NCBI RefSeq assembly: GCF_003073045.1
Contig: NC_037596.1
Coordinates: 7,583,416-7,647,415, forward strand
Direction: 5' to 3'
DNA: 64,000 bases
Source: Pomacea canaliculata
Lineage: Eukaryota; Mollusca; Gastropoda; Architaenioglossa; Ampullariidae
Shown here: positions 22,573 to 32,964 of the stretch, piece after piece
How the letters are laid out: every line of letters starts with the position of its first letter
Position numbering within the stretch: the stretch's first letter is position 1
The notes under the pieces: model-generated
The model's input: only the letters and a program-made list of their open reading frames with translations
What the model was told of the DNA's origin: nothing
Database searches by the model: none
Position numbers and translations under genes: made by a program

Positions 22573-23272
22573 CTACGACTTGTGACATCTACCACGTAGA
22601 TATCTTCCCCGGTCGCGTTCATCTTGCAGACATTGAAGACCACGGCAACAATGATAATGATAAAAGCAAGTTTCCTCATCATTTCGGCACTTTGATGTGC
22701 ATTGATCACACACATACGCACACACGCACACACGCACGCACGCACGCACACAAGGACATTGAATGCATTATGCGTTGTTTTACATTCTGTTTTGTAGCTA
22801 ATAAAATAAAACAAATTCGTAATTTAATTAAGATTCAGCTCCTGATAATTAACAAACCAAAAGGTAGCAAAACAAAAATAAAAGACAAACTCTCAATCAA
22901 GACAGAGAGGCGATAACAAAGACGTGTAACTTCAACTGAACCTCATTAACATTTTAAATGAAAGTCGGTCTACTTTTCTCTTGTGTTTTCCATTTCAATT
23001 CACTCAACATGTTTCATTTTTAACACCGCTTACGGATGGTCACTTGTATCTCCTAGATCTTATTGCCAGAAAACATTCTTGTTATCACATTTAAGACCAT
23101 TGCAACAAAGATGATTAAAGTCACGTAAAGTGTACATTAACACCAAGGTCCCTAGACACTACCCACTACCTTTCCCCTCTCATCAGAGTTGATTGCATCC
23201 ACTTCGTTCACTTACAGATAAAACCTGCGACATCGCGACCACAGCGACAACAAACAGCAGCAACAGCCTCAT
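22573..23272 (-). CDS. Secreted cystine-knot (toxin-like) peptide, minus-strand copy T7
   Basis: Minus-strand exons 23272-23216 (19 codons: ATG directly after CCTTCAG, Leu/Val/Ala-rich signal, donor GTAAGT) and 22689-22573 (38 codons plus stop), phase 0. Cysteine spacing is C-x6-C-x5-CC-x4-C-x14-C with a three-residue tail. The last loop is unusually long and rich in Arg, Asp and Gly. The signal exon has no spacer, so cleavage would fall next to the first cysteine. A leader exon ends at 23518 (donor GTAGGT), and the CACGTG box is at 23617-23622. The acceptor before the mature exon is AAAG, not the usual CAG, which lowers confidence. The mature exon is only visible as a short frame, in a different frame from the longer open frame across 22509-22814. 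This is the most diverged copy of the family. Confidence 0.55.
22706..22752 (-). repeat. GT/GC-rich tract before T7 mature exon
   Basis: On the minus strand a GTGC/GT tract precedes the mature exon at the same place as in the plus-strand genes. Confidence 0.85.
23060..23137 (-). pseudogene. Decayed mature exon inside the T7 intron
   Basis: On the minus strand this stretch follows the conserved intron start and keeps the CC pair, the four-residue loop and the next cysteine. It lacks the first two and the last cysteines and ends in TAA at 23062-23060. It aligns with part of the intact exon at 22689-22573. Confidence 0.45.
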
Positions 23273-23603
23273 CTGAAGGAAAAAAAGTGAGTGGAAATAT
23301 GGAAACAATCGCCTGACGACTAAATTGATACAGTACATGTCATCTAAGGTACAGAGTAAGACGACTGTCCGCAGAAATATTACCATCGCCATTATCGTCG
23401 TCGACGTTATGACGATCATGATCACATTCGTTCACCTACTGAGCAATTGCAATCACTACATTCACATATGTAGATCGGTACATGCGTGTACTCTTAGGAG
23501 ACAGACACAGTACCTACCTTTCCGAATGGTAATGTCGCACAGGTAGATCGCAGTTTCCCGTAAGGAGAAGAGCAACTGACTAACCTGATGATTTCTTCAA
23601 GAG

Positions 23604-23624
23604 ACACACGTCATGTCACGTGAT
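23604..23624 (-). promoter_or_regulatory. Conserved CACGTG box, T7 unit (minus strand)
   Basis: Reverse complement of gatcacgtgacatgacgtg, with CACGTG at 23617-23622. Same spacing to the first donor as in the plus-strand units. Confidence 0.4.
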
Positions 23625-24171
23625 CGCTGTCAACGTGGCGCTCAGTGAGCATTATACAGCGCCTCACTTCTTTTATTGCTCCAACCAAAAAGCTGACTAC
23701 TCAAGTGGTCGATGTGTCGTTAGTTGGATTAGTGATTATTAGTGATAACAATCAATGGCTATGAGCAATGTCCAACGATATCATTTTCTCAGATCGCACT
23801 GGGATCGAGAACGAGACTTTGTTAAAGCAAACGAAAGAGTCCCGTGTAATTTATCTTAATAAACACAACATCCTACAAAACATTGAACTTTTCAACATAA
23901 ACAGACACTAAAATAGACGAGATTCAAACTGATGCTACTCTTTACCAAATTTTAAGCAGTTTGTTTGTTTTAAGTTCCTTTCTCTCAGCAGACGACGCTT
24001 GACGTCATATTCCAGGCTATTTTTATTCCGTTCGCGAGGAGAGGTCAAGGCCTTTTTATTTCGCTGACTACAGCGTCGTCTGCTTGGTGCTGAGTTTGCT
24101 TGGAGTCAGTTGCTTTCTTCGTTTACTGTGATTACTTTGGGATAACTAAGCACATTCAGTAACTGTGAGTG

Positions 24172-24199
24172 AGATCAGGTCTGTTTCTCAGTGCTTTTT
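24172..24199. repeat. Target-site duplication, left, of LINE at 24200-24827
   Basis: agatcaggtctgtttctcag and the following tgcttttt are repeated at 24828-24855. The unoccupied version is at about 31552-31577. Confidence 0.85.
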
Positions 24200-24827
24200 C
24201 GAATACGAATACGAATACGAATAGTTTATTTGTTAGGCCTTTGGGCCCATTCAAAAGGATTCAACATGTCACAAAAAATACATAGTGTTATTATCGTAGA
24301 ATAGCATCTCTTTTCTTTGTCGCTAAATACAAAAACTTGGCAACATTAGACAGTATTGTTTCATTACTTGTTGACATAAGCATCTGCAGTTTGGAATTAT
24401 TTGGTCTAGTGTAGTACATTGTCGGAATGAAATTTTTTCTGAGATCTCTAAGGCATGGACAACATAGTATAAAATTAAACTCATCCTCTTCATCAATTTG
24501 ACACATAGGGCATATTTTACTTATATTATTGACAGAATATCTTAAAGTATGTGTCATTATATCTGAAATACCAAATCGAATTCTCACTAATGCATTTCTC
24601 ATGAAACTATTAACATCTAAACTCAAATACATCTCTCTGTGAGTCGCAGATTTAATTGACTTATAGAAACTATACCTTTCACTGCTATTGATTATAAAAT
24701 CCCATTCTTGCCTGTGGCAATCAATCAATCTTTGTTTAAAACATTTTATAAAATTGCTTACTGATTCCACTCCTTGATTTAGCCAAGCATGTCCAAAACC
24801 ATATCTAAAAAGAAGTAACCTGATCTC
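24200..24827 (-). mobile_element. 5'-truncated non-LTR retrotransposon with RT C-terminal remnant
   Basis: On the minus strand an open frame of 159 residues (24770-24291) holds the C-terminal part typical of LINE reverse-transcriptase polyproteins. It has RIRFGISDIMTHTLRYSVNN, then CPMCQIDEEDEFNFILCCPC, a C-x2-C...H/C-type zinc-binding motif, then LRDLRK. It is followed by a short 3' end with AATAAA and a tandem ATTCGT tail. Exact 28-bp direct repeats flank the insertion. No reverse-transcriptase catalytic part or endonuclease remains. The insertion is unrelated in position to the endonuclease domain fused to the ankyrin gene at 25448, though both come from elements of the same broad class. 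Confidence 0.8.
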
Positions 24828-25447
24828 AGATCAGGTCTGTTTCTCAGTGCTTTTTTGTACATGTGTGTGTATAATCGGCGGCACGGTGCGCACTTATCCG
24901 TGACTGTGACCCAAATATTGATTGGCTAATTAGTAGGTCATGGCTGGGAGTGAGGGGGGATAGGCAGGCTTGAGCTAGCTGGGATGGGAGTGTCTAGGGA
25001 AGGTGAGTCGGGTTTGAGTCAGACTGAAGGAAAAGAAACTAAATATTATGAAATAAATGCATTAAACTGAACAAAAAAATTATATGTACAAAGATGGAGC
25101 TTAAAAACCAATCTGACAGGGATTTTGTGAAAAATAAATCTGCTTATTTTCTTCGTTGTTAGTAATGGGTGTTTACATTGGGTGGGATATCAGATTCAGA
25201 AATTCCAGGCGGCTAAATATGGCGACAGGGTGGACTTGAAACTCGGCACCTTTTACATTCTTTGTTGTTGTGAGGACGGACGAATCAAGTTAAGACGTTA
25301 AGACAGAGAACATCGCAACAAGTGTACATGGCGACTTACGGAGTTTGAAAACCTAGATATTTCTCAAGGGTATGCAATACTTTGAACAATCAAGCTCATA
25401 GTGAGGTCTACCTATGAGAGTCTTGTTTTGATTTGTTTCTTTTCTTT

Positions 25448-28400
25448 TCATCTCGGGGATGGCACGTTCATGAAGCAAAGAACAGCAAAATGGTCAGACT
25501 TGAGACGGTCTGTCACGGAACAGGACTGAACTTTATTCTCATCAGGTCGGTGCAGCACCCAGTCGATGATATGATGTGACGTGTGTGTTGGGTGTTCGAC
25601 CGCCTGTTTAAATCCATACTTGGAAATTAGACTGCACATTGACCTGGAATGTGATCGTGTGTCATATTGAAAATTGAAGTCTCCAAGCAAGACAACCTTC
25701 CCAGGGATCTCTTTACACCAATCTAACAGTTTGGGAAATTCTTCAAAGAAAACTGCGTTCTTGTTTTTCTGGCTTCGTGGAGGTCTGTAGATGCAGAAAA
25801 AATGTACGAGTTCAGGATCCGTCAACGTGAACTGGATCACTTCAAAGCTGGTGATGGAGAAGGGCAAGGATTCGACGACCTGACATAAGATGTTTCGTCG
25901 ACAGAGGACAGCTACACCCCCACCTGTGGTTGGACGGGGACGGGATTCCATACAGTAGCCCTCAGGGGTCAGATCACCGTGTACTAACTCATCCCCTCTG
26001 ATCTTTAACCACGTCTCGTTCAGGAACATGATGTCAAGCTGCTTCTCTTTGATAAAGTTACTTATACGGCTAGACTTATTCCGAACAGAGCGAGCATTGA
26101 ACACACACACAAACAGGTTGTTGCCACGTGACGTCGATGTCCTCCTGACGGGTCTCTCCAAAGATTGGGTACGTCCTCCCATTGAAATGTTCCCACTGTC
26201 TAGTTTAGTGTTCTCGTGTAGGAGATCCCACACTTCTAAGTAGCTATCATTGTCTTTATTCTTTGCCTTGAGTAATCTATGCAAAGGTAACCTGTTCTTA
26301 TTATCAGGCATGTTGACATCAGCTCCACAGTCGACGAATAATTTGACATAATACCAATTATAGTCTTTTGCTAGGATGTTAAGGGGAGTATTCCCATTAC
26401 GATCGCGTAGGTTAATGAAGTTAAAGGTACGTTCAATATTCTGTATTATGTCGAAAATCCAGTCTTGGTCATCGGAGCGGATTGCCCAGTCTGCCAGGTA
26501 CTCGAACACATCTCGTCCCACCAGCGCTTCTGGCTCCAGGTGTATGTCATACCAACGAAGCTCACAAAGAATGTCCCATAGTTTTTTACAGAAAGCGAGT
26601 TGCATCACTGACTGGCCCTCTGAACTTCGATGATAGATAACATCTTCATTTTCCTCCAATATAAGGCGCATCAGCAGTAGGATAATGCTGATATTATCAG
26701 GAGTAATAGAATCCATAAGTCGGTGAAGAATTTGATCAAAACTGCAGAGCGCTTCGATGTCGGCACCTGCATTACACAGACATAATGTCACTGGCCAGTT
26801 ACTGGAGTTGACAGATAGTAGCAGTGGTGTCGTCGTGCCTGAAGTCTGGATGTCAGGACACGTCCTGTTGACGTCAGCACCTTTCTCCAACAGTCGCCTG
26901 GCGATGTCCTGACATCTGGGAGACGAGGTCTGAGCGACTCTCGACAACAAAGTGAAGCCCTCGCTGTCAGTCTCGTTGACATTGTCTTTAAACTTCAAGA
27001 GCCGCTCCACCATGTCCATGTTCCCGTGCTTCGCAGCCACTTGTATCGGCGTGTTGCCTTCTGGGTCATGGGCATGGACGTCAGCACCACATGAGATTAA
27101 CAGTTCCAGAATATTCTTTTGCATTTCCTGAGTTAACAAACTATGGCCATATTTCGGAGTTACAGAAGCCAGAACATGCAGGACAGACAACCCGTTACTA
27201 TCCAGTATGCAGGGGTCAGCACCTGTTTGTAGAAGTCGCTCTGTGATGTCCCAGTTGTTGTGTTTCGCTGATAACATCAGCGCTGTATTAACGCTGTCGT
27301 CACGAGCATCAATGACGATATGACTGTCGATAAAAAGCTCAGACCTGTCTAAATGAAGTTTCCAACCTCTGCACATTTCACAACCGAGATTTTGAGAATC
27401 TTGGCGCTGTGAAAGCATGTGCAGGGCAGTGCATCCTGATTGGTCTTTATCGTTAACACAAGCTCCACTGTCCAACAAAGCAGCTACCTTGTCCCAAAGT
27501 TCAAACTTAACAGCTAGATGGAGGGGAGTATGGCCATTGCGATCTCTCTGGTTAATCAACGCATCGTTTTTTAAGATATTTTTCAGAAGATTATCTGGAG
27601 AACTTTGAGAACACAATCCACATGGCAAGTCCGGCCGACTCAGATATCTGTGAAGAACTGTCATACCTTCGTTGTCGAGGATGTTGGCTCTAGTTTTGTA
27701 ACTTAAAAGGGCCTGGACAGCCAGCCAGTTGTTGCTTTTTGCCGCAAGATGTAGAGCAGAGTTACCATCTAGACACTTCTTATTGACGTCTGCCCCTTTT
27801 TTGACAAGTCGTTTGATTACAGCCACTGGTGATGATAGACAAGACTGACTTACTCTTTGAAGAACTGTGAACATATCAGAATCCACCATGTTGGCATCAT
27901 CTAAGTTGTTGAGCAGCATGTCCACGACATCTATATTCCCCGCAGCAGCCGCCCGATGGATAAGAAAGAAAACTTCATGTTTGTCGAGAGATGAAGACAT
28001 ATTCAAAACAGACAGGACCTTACGATGATTCTGACCTTTCTTAAACGCTTCTCCTCGGTTTGTAGCCATTCTGTGAAGAACGCTGCACCTCTCACTGTCT
28101 AACTCATTAACATTCCCTCCCTCGTGCCTCAAGATGTGTTCTACAATGTTCCACTTCTCATGCTTGGCTGCGAGTTGCAAAAGGGAGTCATCAGAAGGAT
28201 TTCGGACCCGACTTGAGAATCCCTTTTTATAAAGAAGACTAAAGAGGGGATATGTCTCATGGGTCTCATTTTTGTACTGAATTAGCTTTTGAATGATCCA
28301 AAAATCATCAGTGGCTAACCCTCGCTGAACTAAGTATTTGACCATGACCCAGTTTTCGTATCTGACCGCCAGGTGGAGCGCCGTGTTACCCTGTGAGCAG

Positions 28401-29965
28401 GGAAGAGACAGGTCAGCTCCTTTCTCGAGAAGAAGGTCAAGGATAGACAATACCTTTGTGTGATTAGTTTCTAACACAGGGTCAGATGCAAGGATGTGTA
28501 TAACTGTGAAACCATCTTCATTACGAGGCTTTATACAGGCTCCGAGGTGCAGTAAGCGTTTAAGTAACATCCAGTTCTTCTGCCTCGCGGCTAAATGCAC
28601 GATGGTGTTGCCACTGGGTCCAGCCGCATTTATATTTGCACCTCGGTATTGAAGAAGAGAAAAAAGAGGTATAACCTCTTCGACATGTTCGCTGTCAGCT
28701 AAAGCCAGTCTGTGTAAAACATTACTGTTGTCCTCATCACGAATGTCGTGATTTGCTCCATGTTCTATCAGCAGTTTACATAAAGTCCAGTTCTGAGAAT
28801 CAGCCGCCAGGTGAAGTGGCGAACGGCCATTCTCATCTCGTCTGTTCACTTGGGCTCCATGCTTGATACACTCAGTAGCAAGGGACTCACAGTAGAAGGA
28901 AGGTCGTTTCAGAGCAAGAATGTGCAGGACTGAGTGTTGATGACTGTCAAGAACATTAACATTTGCGCCATGTTTGAGCAAGAGTTTGAGGAAATGCCAG
29001 TTCTCGATTCTTGCAGCCAGAATGGCCGCTGTGTTCCCTTCACGATTTTTATCGTCCACGTTTCGGCAATCTTTAAAAAGTAGTTCTAATGCTTTGTTCT
29101 TGGATTCCGCATTCTTATTTCGATATTTATTCCTAGCTTTCAAATACTCACGCTCATCACTGTTGTGTGCAAGGCGTAGAATATATTGAACTTTGCGTAA
29201 CTTCTGATGGTCGGTGGCCAGGTGCAGAGCTGTGTCTCCGTTGGCGGTCTTAAGGTTAACATCGGCGCCATTTTCCAGAAGACGGGAAAGAAGAGAGTCG
29301 AACCTGCTGTCAGGACACATGATCAGTCTGTGTAGGACTGACAGACCATCCCTGTCGAGGAGGTTCAGGTCCGGCTTGGTGACGAGAAGGTCACAGACAC
29401 GTGACCACATGTTGACTTTCGCCTCCAGCTGCACCAAGATGTTGTGGACTGTCTTGTCTGTGCTGTCCAGAATCGTCTGCTTTGAATTTCTCCAGACTGC
29501 ACTGAGAACGTCTATATGGAGGTAACGTTTTTCCCTGAGAGTCTGACTATCGGCTATTGTCAGTATTACTGACCGAAGGCTGCGGTCATCTTCCAATAAA
29601 CCTTCTACTGACCACAGAAATACTATCAAGGTGTCCCAGTTGCCACACCTTGCCGCCTCAACGGCAGCATTTTTTGCTTGAACTTTGAGATTCTGACTGC
29701 TTTCCTTATTGGAAAATATCTGTTTTAATATGTCTTTCACAAGCTGATAACTAATTTTTCTAAGGGAAGCAAATTTCTGCAACAGGAAAGACTGCTGGAT
29801 AGCGACTACTACATTGTGCTCGTTAGACAAAAGTTCTCTGACCAGATTCCAGTTACCAGCCTCAGCAGCAGAGTTTAGCAGCTCCGAGGTCTCTGCAATT
29901 CTAGTCATGATGTCCGGGGGAACGTGGTCAGAACTCCATGTTGAATGTTGCTGTCCGTGAGACAT
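25448..29965 (-). CDS. Giant ankyrin-repeat protein with C-terminal EEP endonuclease domain
   Basis: A single open exon of 1505 codons. ATG at 29965 is the first in frame after the acceptor (TATCGCAG, AG at 30015-30014); 29908 is an alternative. An N-terminal LLNSAAEAGNWNLVRELL segment leads into about two dozen ankyrin units (for example GNTALHLAVRYENWVMVKYL, GADVNKKCLDGNSALHLAAK). They end near 26300 at the point where the relatives continue to a SOCS box. After a Ser/Arg-rich linker, about 225 residues (roughly 26130-25448) match the endonuclease/exonuclease/phosphatase fold of CR1/Jockey-type LINEs. The active-site elements are visible: FNARSVRN, LNETW, YRPP, GDFNFQYD and SDHFAVL. No reverse transcriptase follows; the stop comes shortly after SDH. 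The protein therefore lacks the ubiquitin-ligase adaptor end and has gained a possible nuclease. Confidence 0.88.
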   Translation of the reverse strand: MSHGQQHSTWSSDHVPPDIMTRIAETSELLNSAAEAGNWNLVRELLSNEHNVVVAIQQSFLLQKFASLRKISYQLVKDILKQIFSNKESSQNLKVQAKNAAVEAARCGNWDTLIVFLWSVEGLLEDDRSLRSVILTIADSQTLREKRYLHIDVLSAVWRNSKQTILDSTDKTVHNILVQLEAKVNMWSRVCDLLVTKPDLNLLDRDGLSVLHRLIMCPDSRFDSLLSRLLENGADVNLKTANGDTALHLATDHQKLRKVQYILRLAHNSDEREYLKARNKYRNKNAESKNKALELLFKDCRNVDDKNREGNTAAILAARIENWHFLKLLLKHGANVNVLDSHQHSVLHILALKRPSFYCESLATECIKHGAQVNRRDENGRSPLHLAADSQNWTLCKLLIEHGANHDIRDEDNSNVLHRLALADSEHVEEVIPLFSLLQYRGANINAAGPSGNTIVHLAARQKNWMLLKRLLHLGACIKPRNEDGFTVIHILASDPVLETNHTKVLSILDLLLEKGADLSLPCSQGNTALHLAVRYENWVMVKYLVQRGLATDDFWIIQKLIQYKNETHETYPLFSLLYKKGFSSRVRNPSDDSLLQLAAKHEKWNIVEHILRHEGGNVNELDSERCSVLHRMATNRGEAFKKGQNHRKVLSVLNMSSSLDKHEVFFLIHRAAAAGNIDVVDMLLNNLDDANMVDSDMFTVLQRVSQSCLSSPVAVIKRLVKKGADVNKKCLDGNSALHLAAKSNNWLAVQALLSYKTRANILDNEGMTVLHRYLSRPDLPCGLCSQSSPDNLLKNILKNDALINQRDRNGHTPLHLAVKFELWDKVAALLDSGACVNDKDQSGCTALHMLSQRQDSQNLGCEMCRGWKLHLDRSELFIDSHIVIDARDDSVNTALMLSAKHNNWDITERLLQTGADPCILDSNGLSVLHVLASVTPKYGHSLLTQEMQKNILELLISCGADVHAHDPEGNTPIQVAAKHGNMDMVERLLKFKDNVNETDSEGFTLLSRVAQTSSPRCQDIARRLLEKGADVNRTCPDIQTSGTTTPLLLSVNSSNWPVTLCLCNAGADIEALCSFDQILHRLMDSITPDNISIILLLMRLILEENEDVIYHRSSEGQSVMQLAFCKKLWDILCELRWYDIHLEPEALVGRDVFEYLADWAIRSDDQDWIFDIIQNIERTFNFINLRDRNGNTPLNILAKDYNWYYVKLFVDCGADVNMPDNKNRLPLHRLLKAKNKDNDSYLEVWDLLHENTKLDSGNISMGGRTQSLERPVRRTSTSRGNNLFVCVFNARSVRNKSSRISNFIKEKQLDIMFLNETWLKIRGDELVHGDLTPEGYCMESRPRPTTGGGVAVLCRRNILCQVVESLPFSITSFEVIQFTLTDPELVHFFCIYRPPRSQKNKNAVFFEEFPKLLDWCKEIPGKVVLLGDFNFQYDTRSHSRSMCSLISKYGFKQAVEHPTHTSHHIIDWVLHRPDENKVQSCSVTDRLKSDHFAVLCFMNVPSPR

Positions 29966-30013
29966 TCTCTGTCCTGTCCACCAGAATGTCCAGGTCACTC
30001 AGTTCCTTGAGGC

Positions 30014-32848
30014 CTGCGATAGAAATAATGGATGCACATTGTCCAAGCGCAACGACTGTTGGGTACGAGCCGCTTCTTTTGTGTTGATCGAGAAGATGTT
30101 CAGTGTGTCCGTGCATGTATGCTTTATGCTGAAAATTCATTTTGCTACAAGTGCGAATGAATGTACATCATATACAAGTTGTACCATGATTGTCACTAGT
30201 GTGAACTTGTTCTGGTAGTATTGTTGTTGTAACTCATCTGCTTCTAATTTCCCTCTTGGATAAATAAAGCTGTACAAGACTGATCGAGTTGAAGTCATCG
30301 GTGGACGACACTTCGTTGAAGCAAACGAAAGAGTCCCGTATAATTTTTCTTATTAAACACAACATCCTACAAAACATTGAACTTTTCCACACGAGCAGAC
30401 AGTAAAATAGACGAGATTTAAACTGATGCCTCTCTTTATGATATTCTAAGCAGTTTGTTTGATTGTTTTTCCTTTACAGTCCCTATAATTATAAAGATAG
30501 ATTATTCATGTAAATTGCCCTTGTTGGTTTTTTTTTATGGATATGCAAACTCTAAATATATGGCGGTGAAATGTGTCAGAAACAGGTGTCAGGAATGTAA
30601 AAGACGTTCCCCATACATTTTAATGATCAAACAATAAATGCATTTTTCCCGCCAAGCGATTGCATCTGTTCACTTGAGAATTACCAGACGAGTAGAAATT
30701 CTGACGAGTTTCTATCAATTTCTTTTTCCGAATTTGAAAGGGCATGTAACTTTACACTAAACTTCCGTATTTAATAAAAATACGACATAGACAGGTATTA
30801 TTACTAACCTTTCATCACTCTCGAGGCTTCATACTTCCTTCCATACAGTTGACTAGAATGTGAAAACCGCCATCGTGGAATCACACTGACTGCTGTGTCA
30901 CAATTGAAAAACAACTTGTGCGTTTGAAGCCAGCAAGAAAAACAAGAGAACCATTAGCATCTTTGCCATCAAAGTCAACATTTTGAAACACTTTAGGCTG
31001 AGACCCTGGGTGTAGAATGTGTTTCAGGGCAGAAGTACTGCTGATCAGGTGATCCAGATGTTCTAACCCTTTGGTTTAATAGCGGAGATTCTCATTCCGT
31101 TTAACACATTGATTGATTCGTTGTACCCGTTATAGTCATCGACGGGTCGATTTTTCACAGTTCGAAAATCCTTTGATATGAATGTTGATGTAAAGTTAAC
31201 ATTACATGAACATTCCACGTGATTCTTTACGGTGAAAGCCAGAGGGTTCAGATCCGGTTTGGCGAAAGTAGTGTTTGGACACAATGTCGTGTGTCACACA
31301 ATTTTCTATACCTATTTTTCTGTCAGCGCTTGGAATGCACAGGTAATGAAAACACCAGCCTACAGCAGCCATATTCCAGGCTATATCCGGTTTGTGGAAA
31401 GAGGTCAAAGCCTCGGTTCTCTGACTGCAGCAACGTCCCGGGTCGTCTCCTTGACGCCGAGTTCTCTGGTTCTCTGCTTGCAGGGATTTAGTTGTTTTCT
31501 TTTTTAACTGTGCTTACATTGGCACGACTAAGCACATTCGGTAACAGAGTGATATCAGGTCTGTGTCTTAGTGCTTTTTTAGTTTTCATTTGCTTTTATT
31601 TTGATTCGTCTTGATAAATAACTTTACATTGCCGACACCTGTATGTCCTGTTTGTCCACTGAGAATCGGGTGGCACTGTTACTCATGCGGGTGATCGAAT
31701 GTGTTGAGTGCAAATGTCCTTGATTGTGTGTATCGTGTAAAGGTCATAATTGACCGCACGTGACTGTACACACTGCTCCATGACTGACCTAGATACTGAT
31801 TGGCTAATTAACAGGTTGTGGCTGGGAGTGAGGTGGGGAGCGTCAGATTGAAGGAAAAAAAACTAAATATTTTGAAATAAAGGCGTTAAAATAAATAAAA
31901 ATATGTACAAAGAGATTGATGTCTAATCTGACAAGGATTTTTGTGAAAAATAAACCTGCTTATTTTCTTTGTTGTTAGCAATGGGTGTTTACATTGGGTG
32001 GGAAGCCTCTCTAAGAGATCGAATGTTTTTATATAGATGTTGTAGGTGTCCTGCTTTGAACTGGTGTAGAATGGGTTCTGTTTTCTGGAGGAGGGAAGGA
32101 AAACTGTTCCATAGAAAGCTCTCTGAGTATTTCAGGCTCGTTTTAACAAGTTGATTCAGTTCTCTGTGGTGTGTGATTATTTTACATACTGCTTTTGAGT
32201 GTATGACTAGAGCAGGTATACGACATTCTCATTGAAAAGAACAGGTAACGGCTGACAGGAAGGTGACAAATAGGTGCGAGTTTGGTTCACCAAGGCTGTA
32301 GATACAGTATATTGCATTGATAACTTGTTTCAACATGAGTAGCTATTCTATGATGAATCGCAATGCATTATTTGCTTTTGAGACCGAGGTTTTCTTTTTG
32401 TAAAGCACCTTGAGCCTGCCTTTGATACTAGGGTACAGCGCTGTATAAATAAACTTTATTATGATTATTATAATTTATTCGTGTGGATACCAGCTCAATG
32501 TGCTGAACACGAATGTTCACGAATGAACCAACAGTCACCCATACAATAAACATAAAGAAAATCTTGACAAAAAGGTTCCCGGATGAAGTCATGTGTAACT
32601 TTAGGTGGGACATAAAATCGTCGACAGTTGAAATTCTAGGTTCAAACTGATCCCCTGCTAGAAAAACCAGAAATTAAAAAGACTTTTGTGTGCAACAGGT
32701 TTTTAGGGAAGCATTATGCCGGGTAGAATTAGCCAGGCGTGAAGAAACTACATAAATAAAATGTAAATGTGTATGGCTGTCTTCTCTGTTTCATTGTGTT
32801 ATTATCCGTACAATGTATTGGCAGACTTCAGTGAGTGGAGTGCTCGCT
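30014..32848. other. 5' flank of the ankyrin-endonuclease gene, no gene seen
   Basis: It holds duplication D4 copy 2 (30310-32000), a stretch near 30570-31330 related to the ASB upstream regions at 1150-1940 and 40240-41020, and a probable retroposon tail at 32395-32475. Short open frames in it (for example 31063-31507) have no recognisable product. Confidence 0.5.
32395..32475 (+). mobile_element. Retroposon 3' tail fragment
   Basis: aaagcaccttgagcctgcc followed by gcgctgtataaataaacttt and an ATT-rich tail is a common ending of RTE-mobilised SINEs and LINEs in animals. No body is recognised. Confidence 0.35.
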
Positions 32849-32964
32849 GTTACGAAATTAGGTATTGACGTCATTATGTTACGAAATTAGGTATTGACGT
32901 CATTATGTTACGAAATTAGGTATTGACGTCATTATGTTACGAAATTAGGTATTGACGTCATTAT
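32849..32964 (+). repeat. Four 29-bp tandem repeats, each with a TGACGTCA (CRE) site
   Basis: The unit gttacgaaattaggtattga plus cgtcattat is repeated four times without change, starting at 32849, 32878, 32907 and 32936. A fifth, mutated start follows at 32965. Each unit holds the palindrome TGACGTCA, the full cAMP-response element. The array lies about 2.8 kb upstream of the minus-strand gene at 25448-29965 and 1.3 kb past the end of the next ASB gene. Confidence 0.9.

Larger units (their letters stand above)
23820..25210. repeat. Segmental duplication D4, copy 1 (partner 30310-32000)
   Basis: Shared blocks include gcaaacgaaagagtcccgt, ctaagcacattc followed by atcaggtctg, tgattggctaatta, and gggtgtttacattgggtggg. 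They occur in the same order on both sides of the gene at 25448-29965. Copy 1 contains the LINE insertion; copy 2 contains a segment related to the ASB 5' flank (about 30570-31330). Confidence 0.7.

Noticed and set aside
22509..22814. Minus-strand 101-codon frame with a hydrophobic stretch (MMRKLAFIIIIVAVVF) that looks like a signal peptide
   Set aside because: It overlaps the T7 mature exon in another frame. The cystine-knot frame aligns with the family by cysteine spacing, acceptor position and flanks, so the hydrophobic reading is most likely a shadow.
26028..29525. Plus-strand open frames opposite the ankyrin genes (also opposite 34311-39220, 53170-57666 and 61219-64000)
   Set aside because: Antisense shadows of long, GC-balanced coding exons, with no domains or signals.
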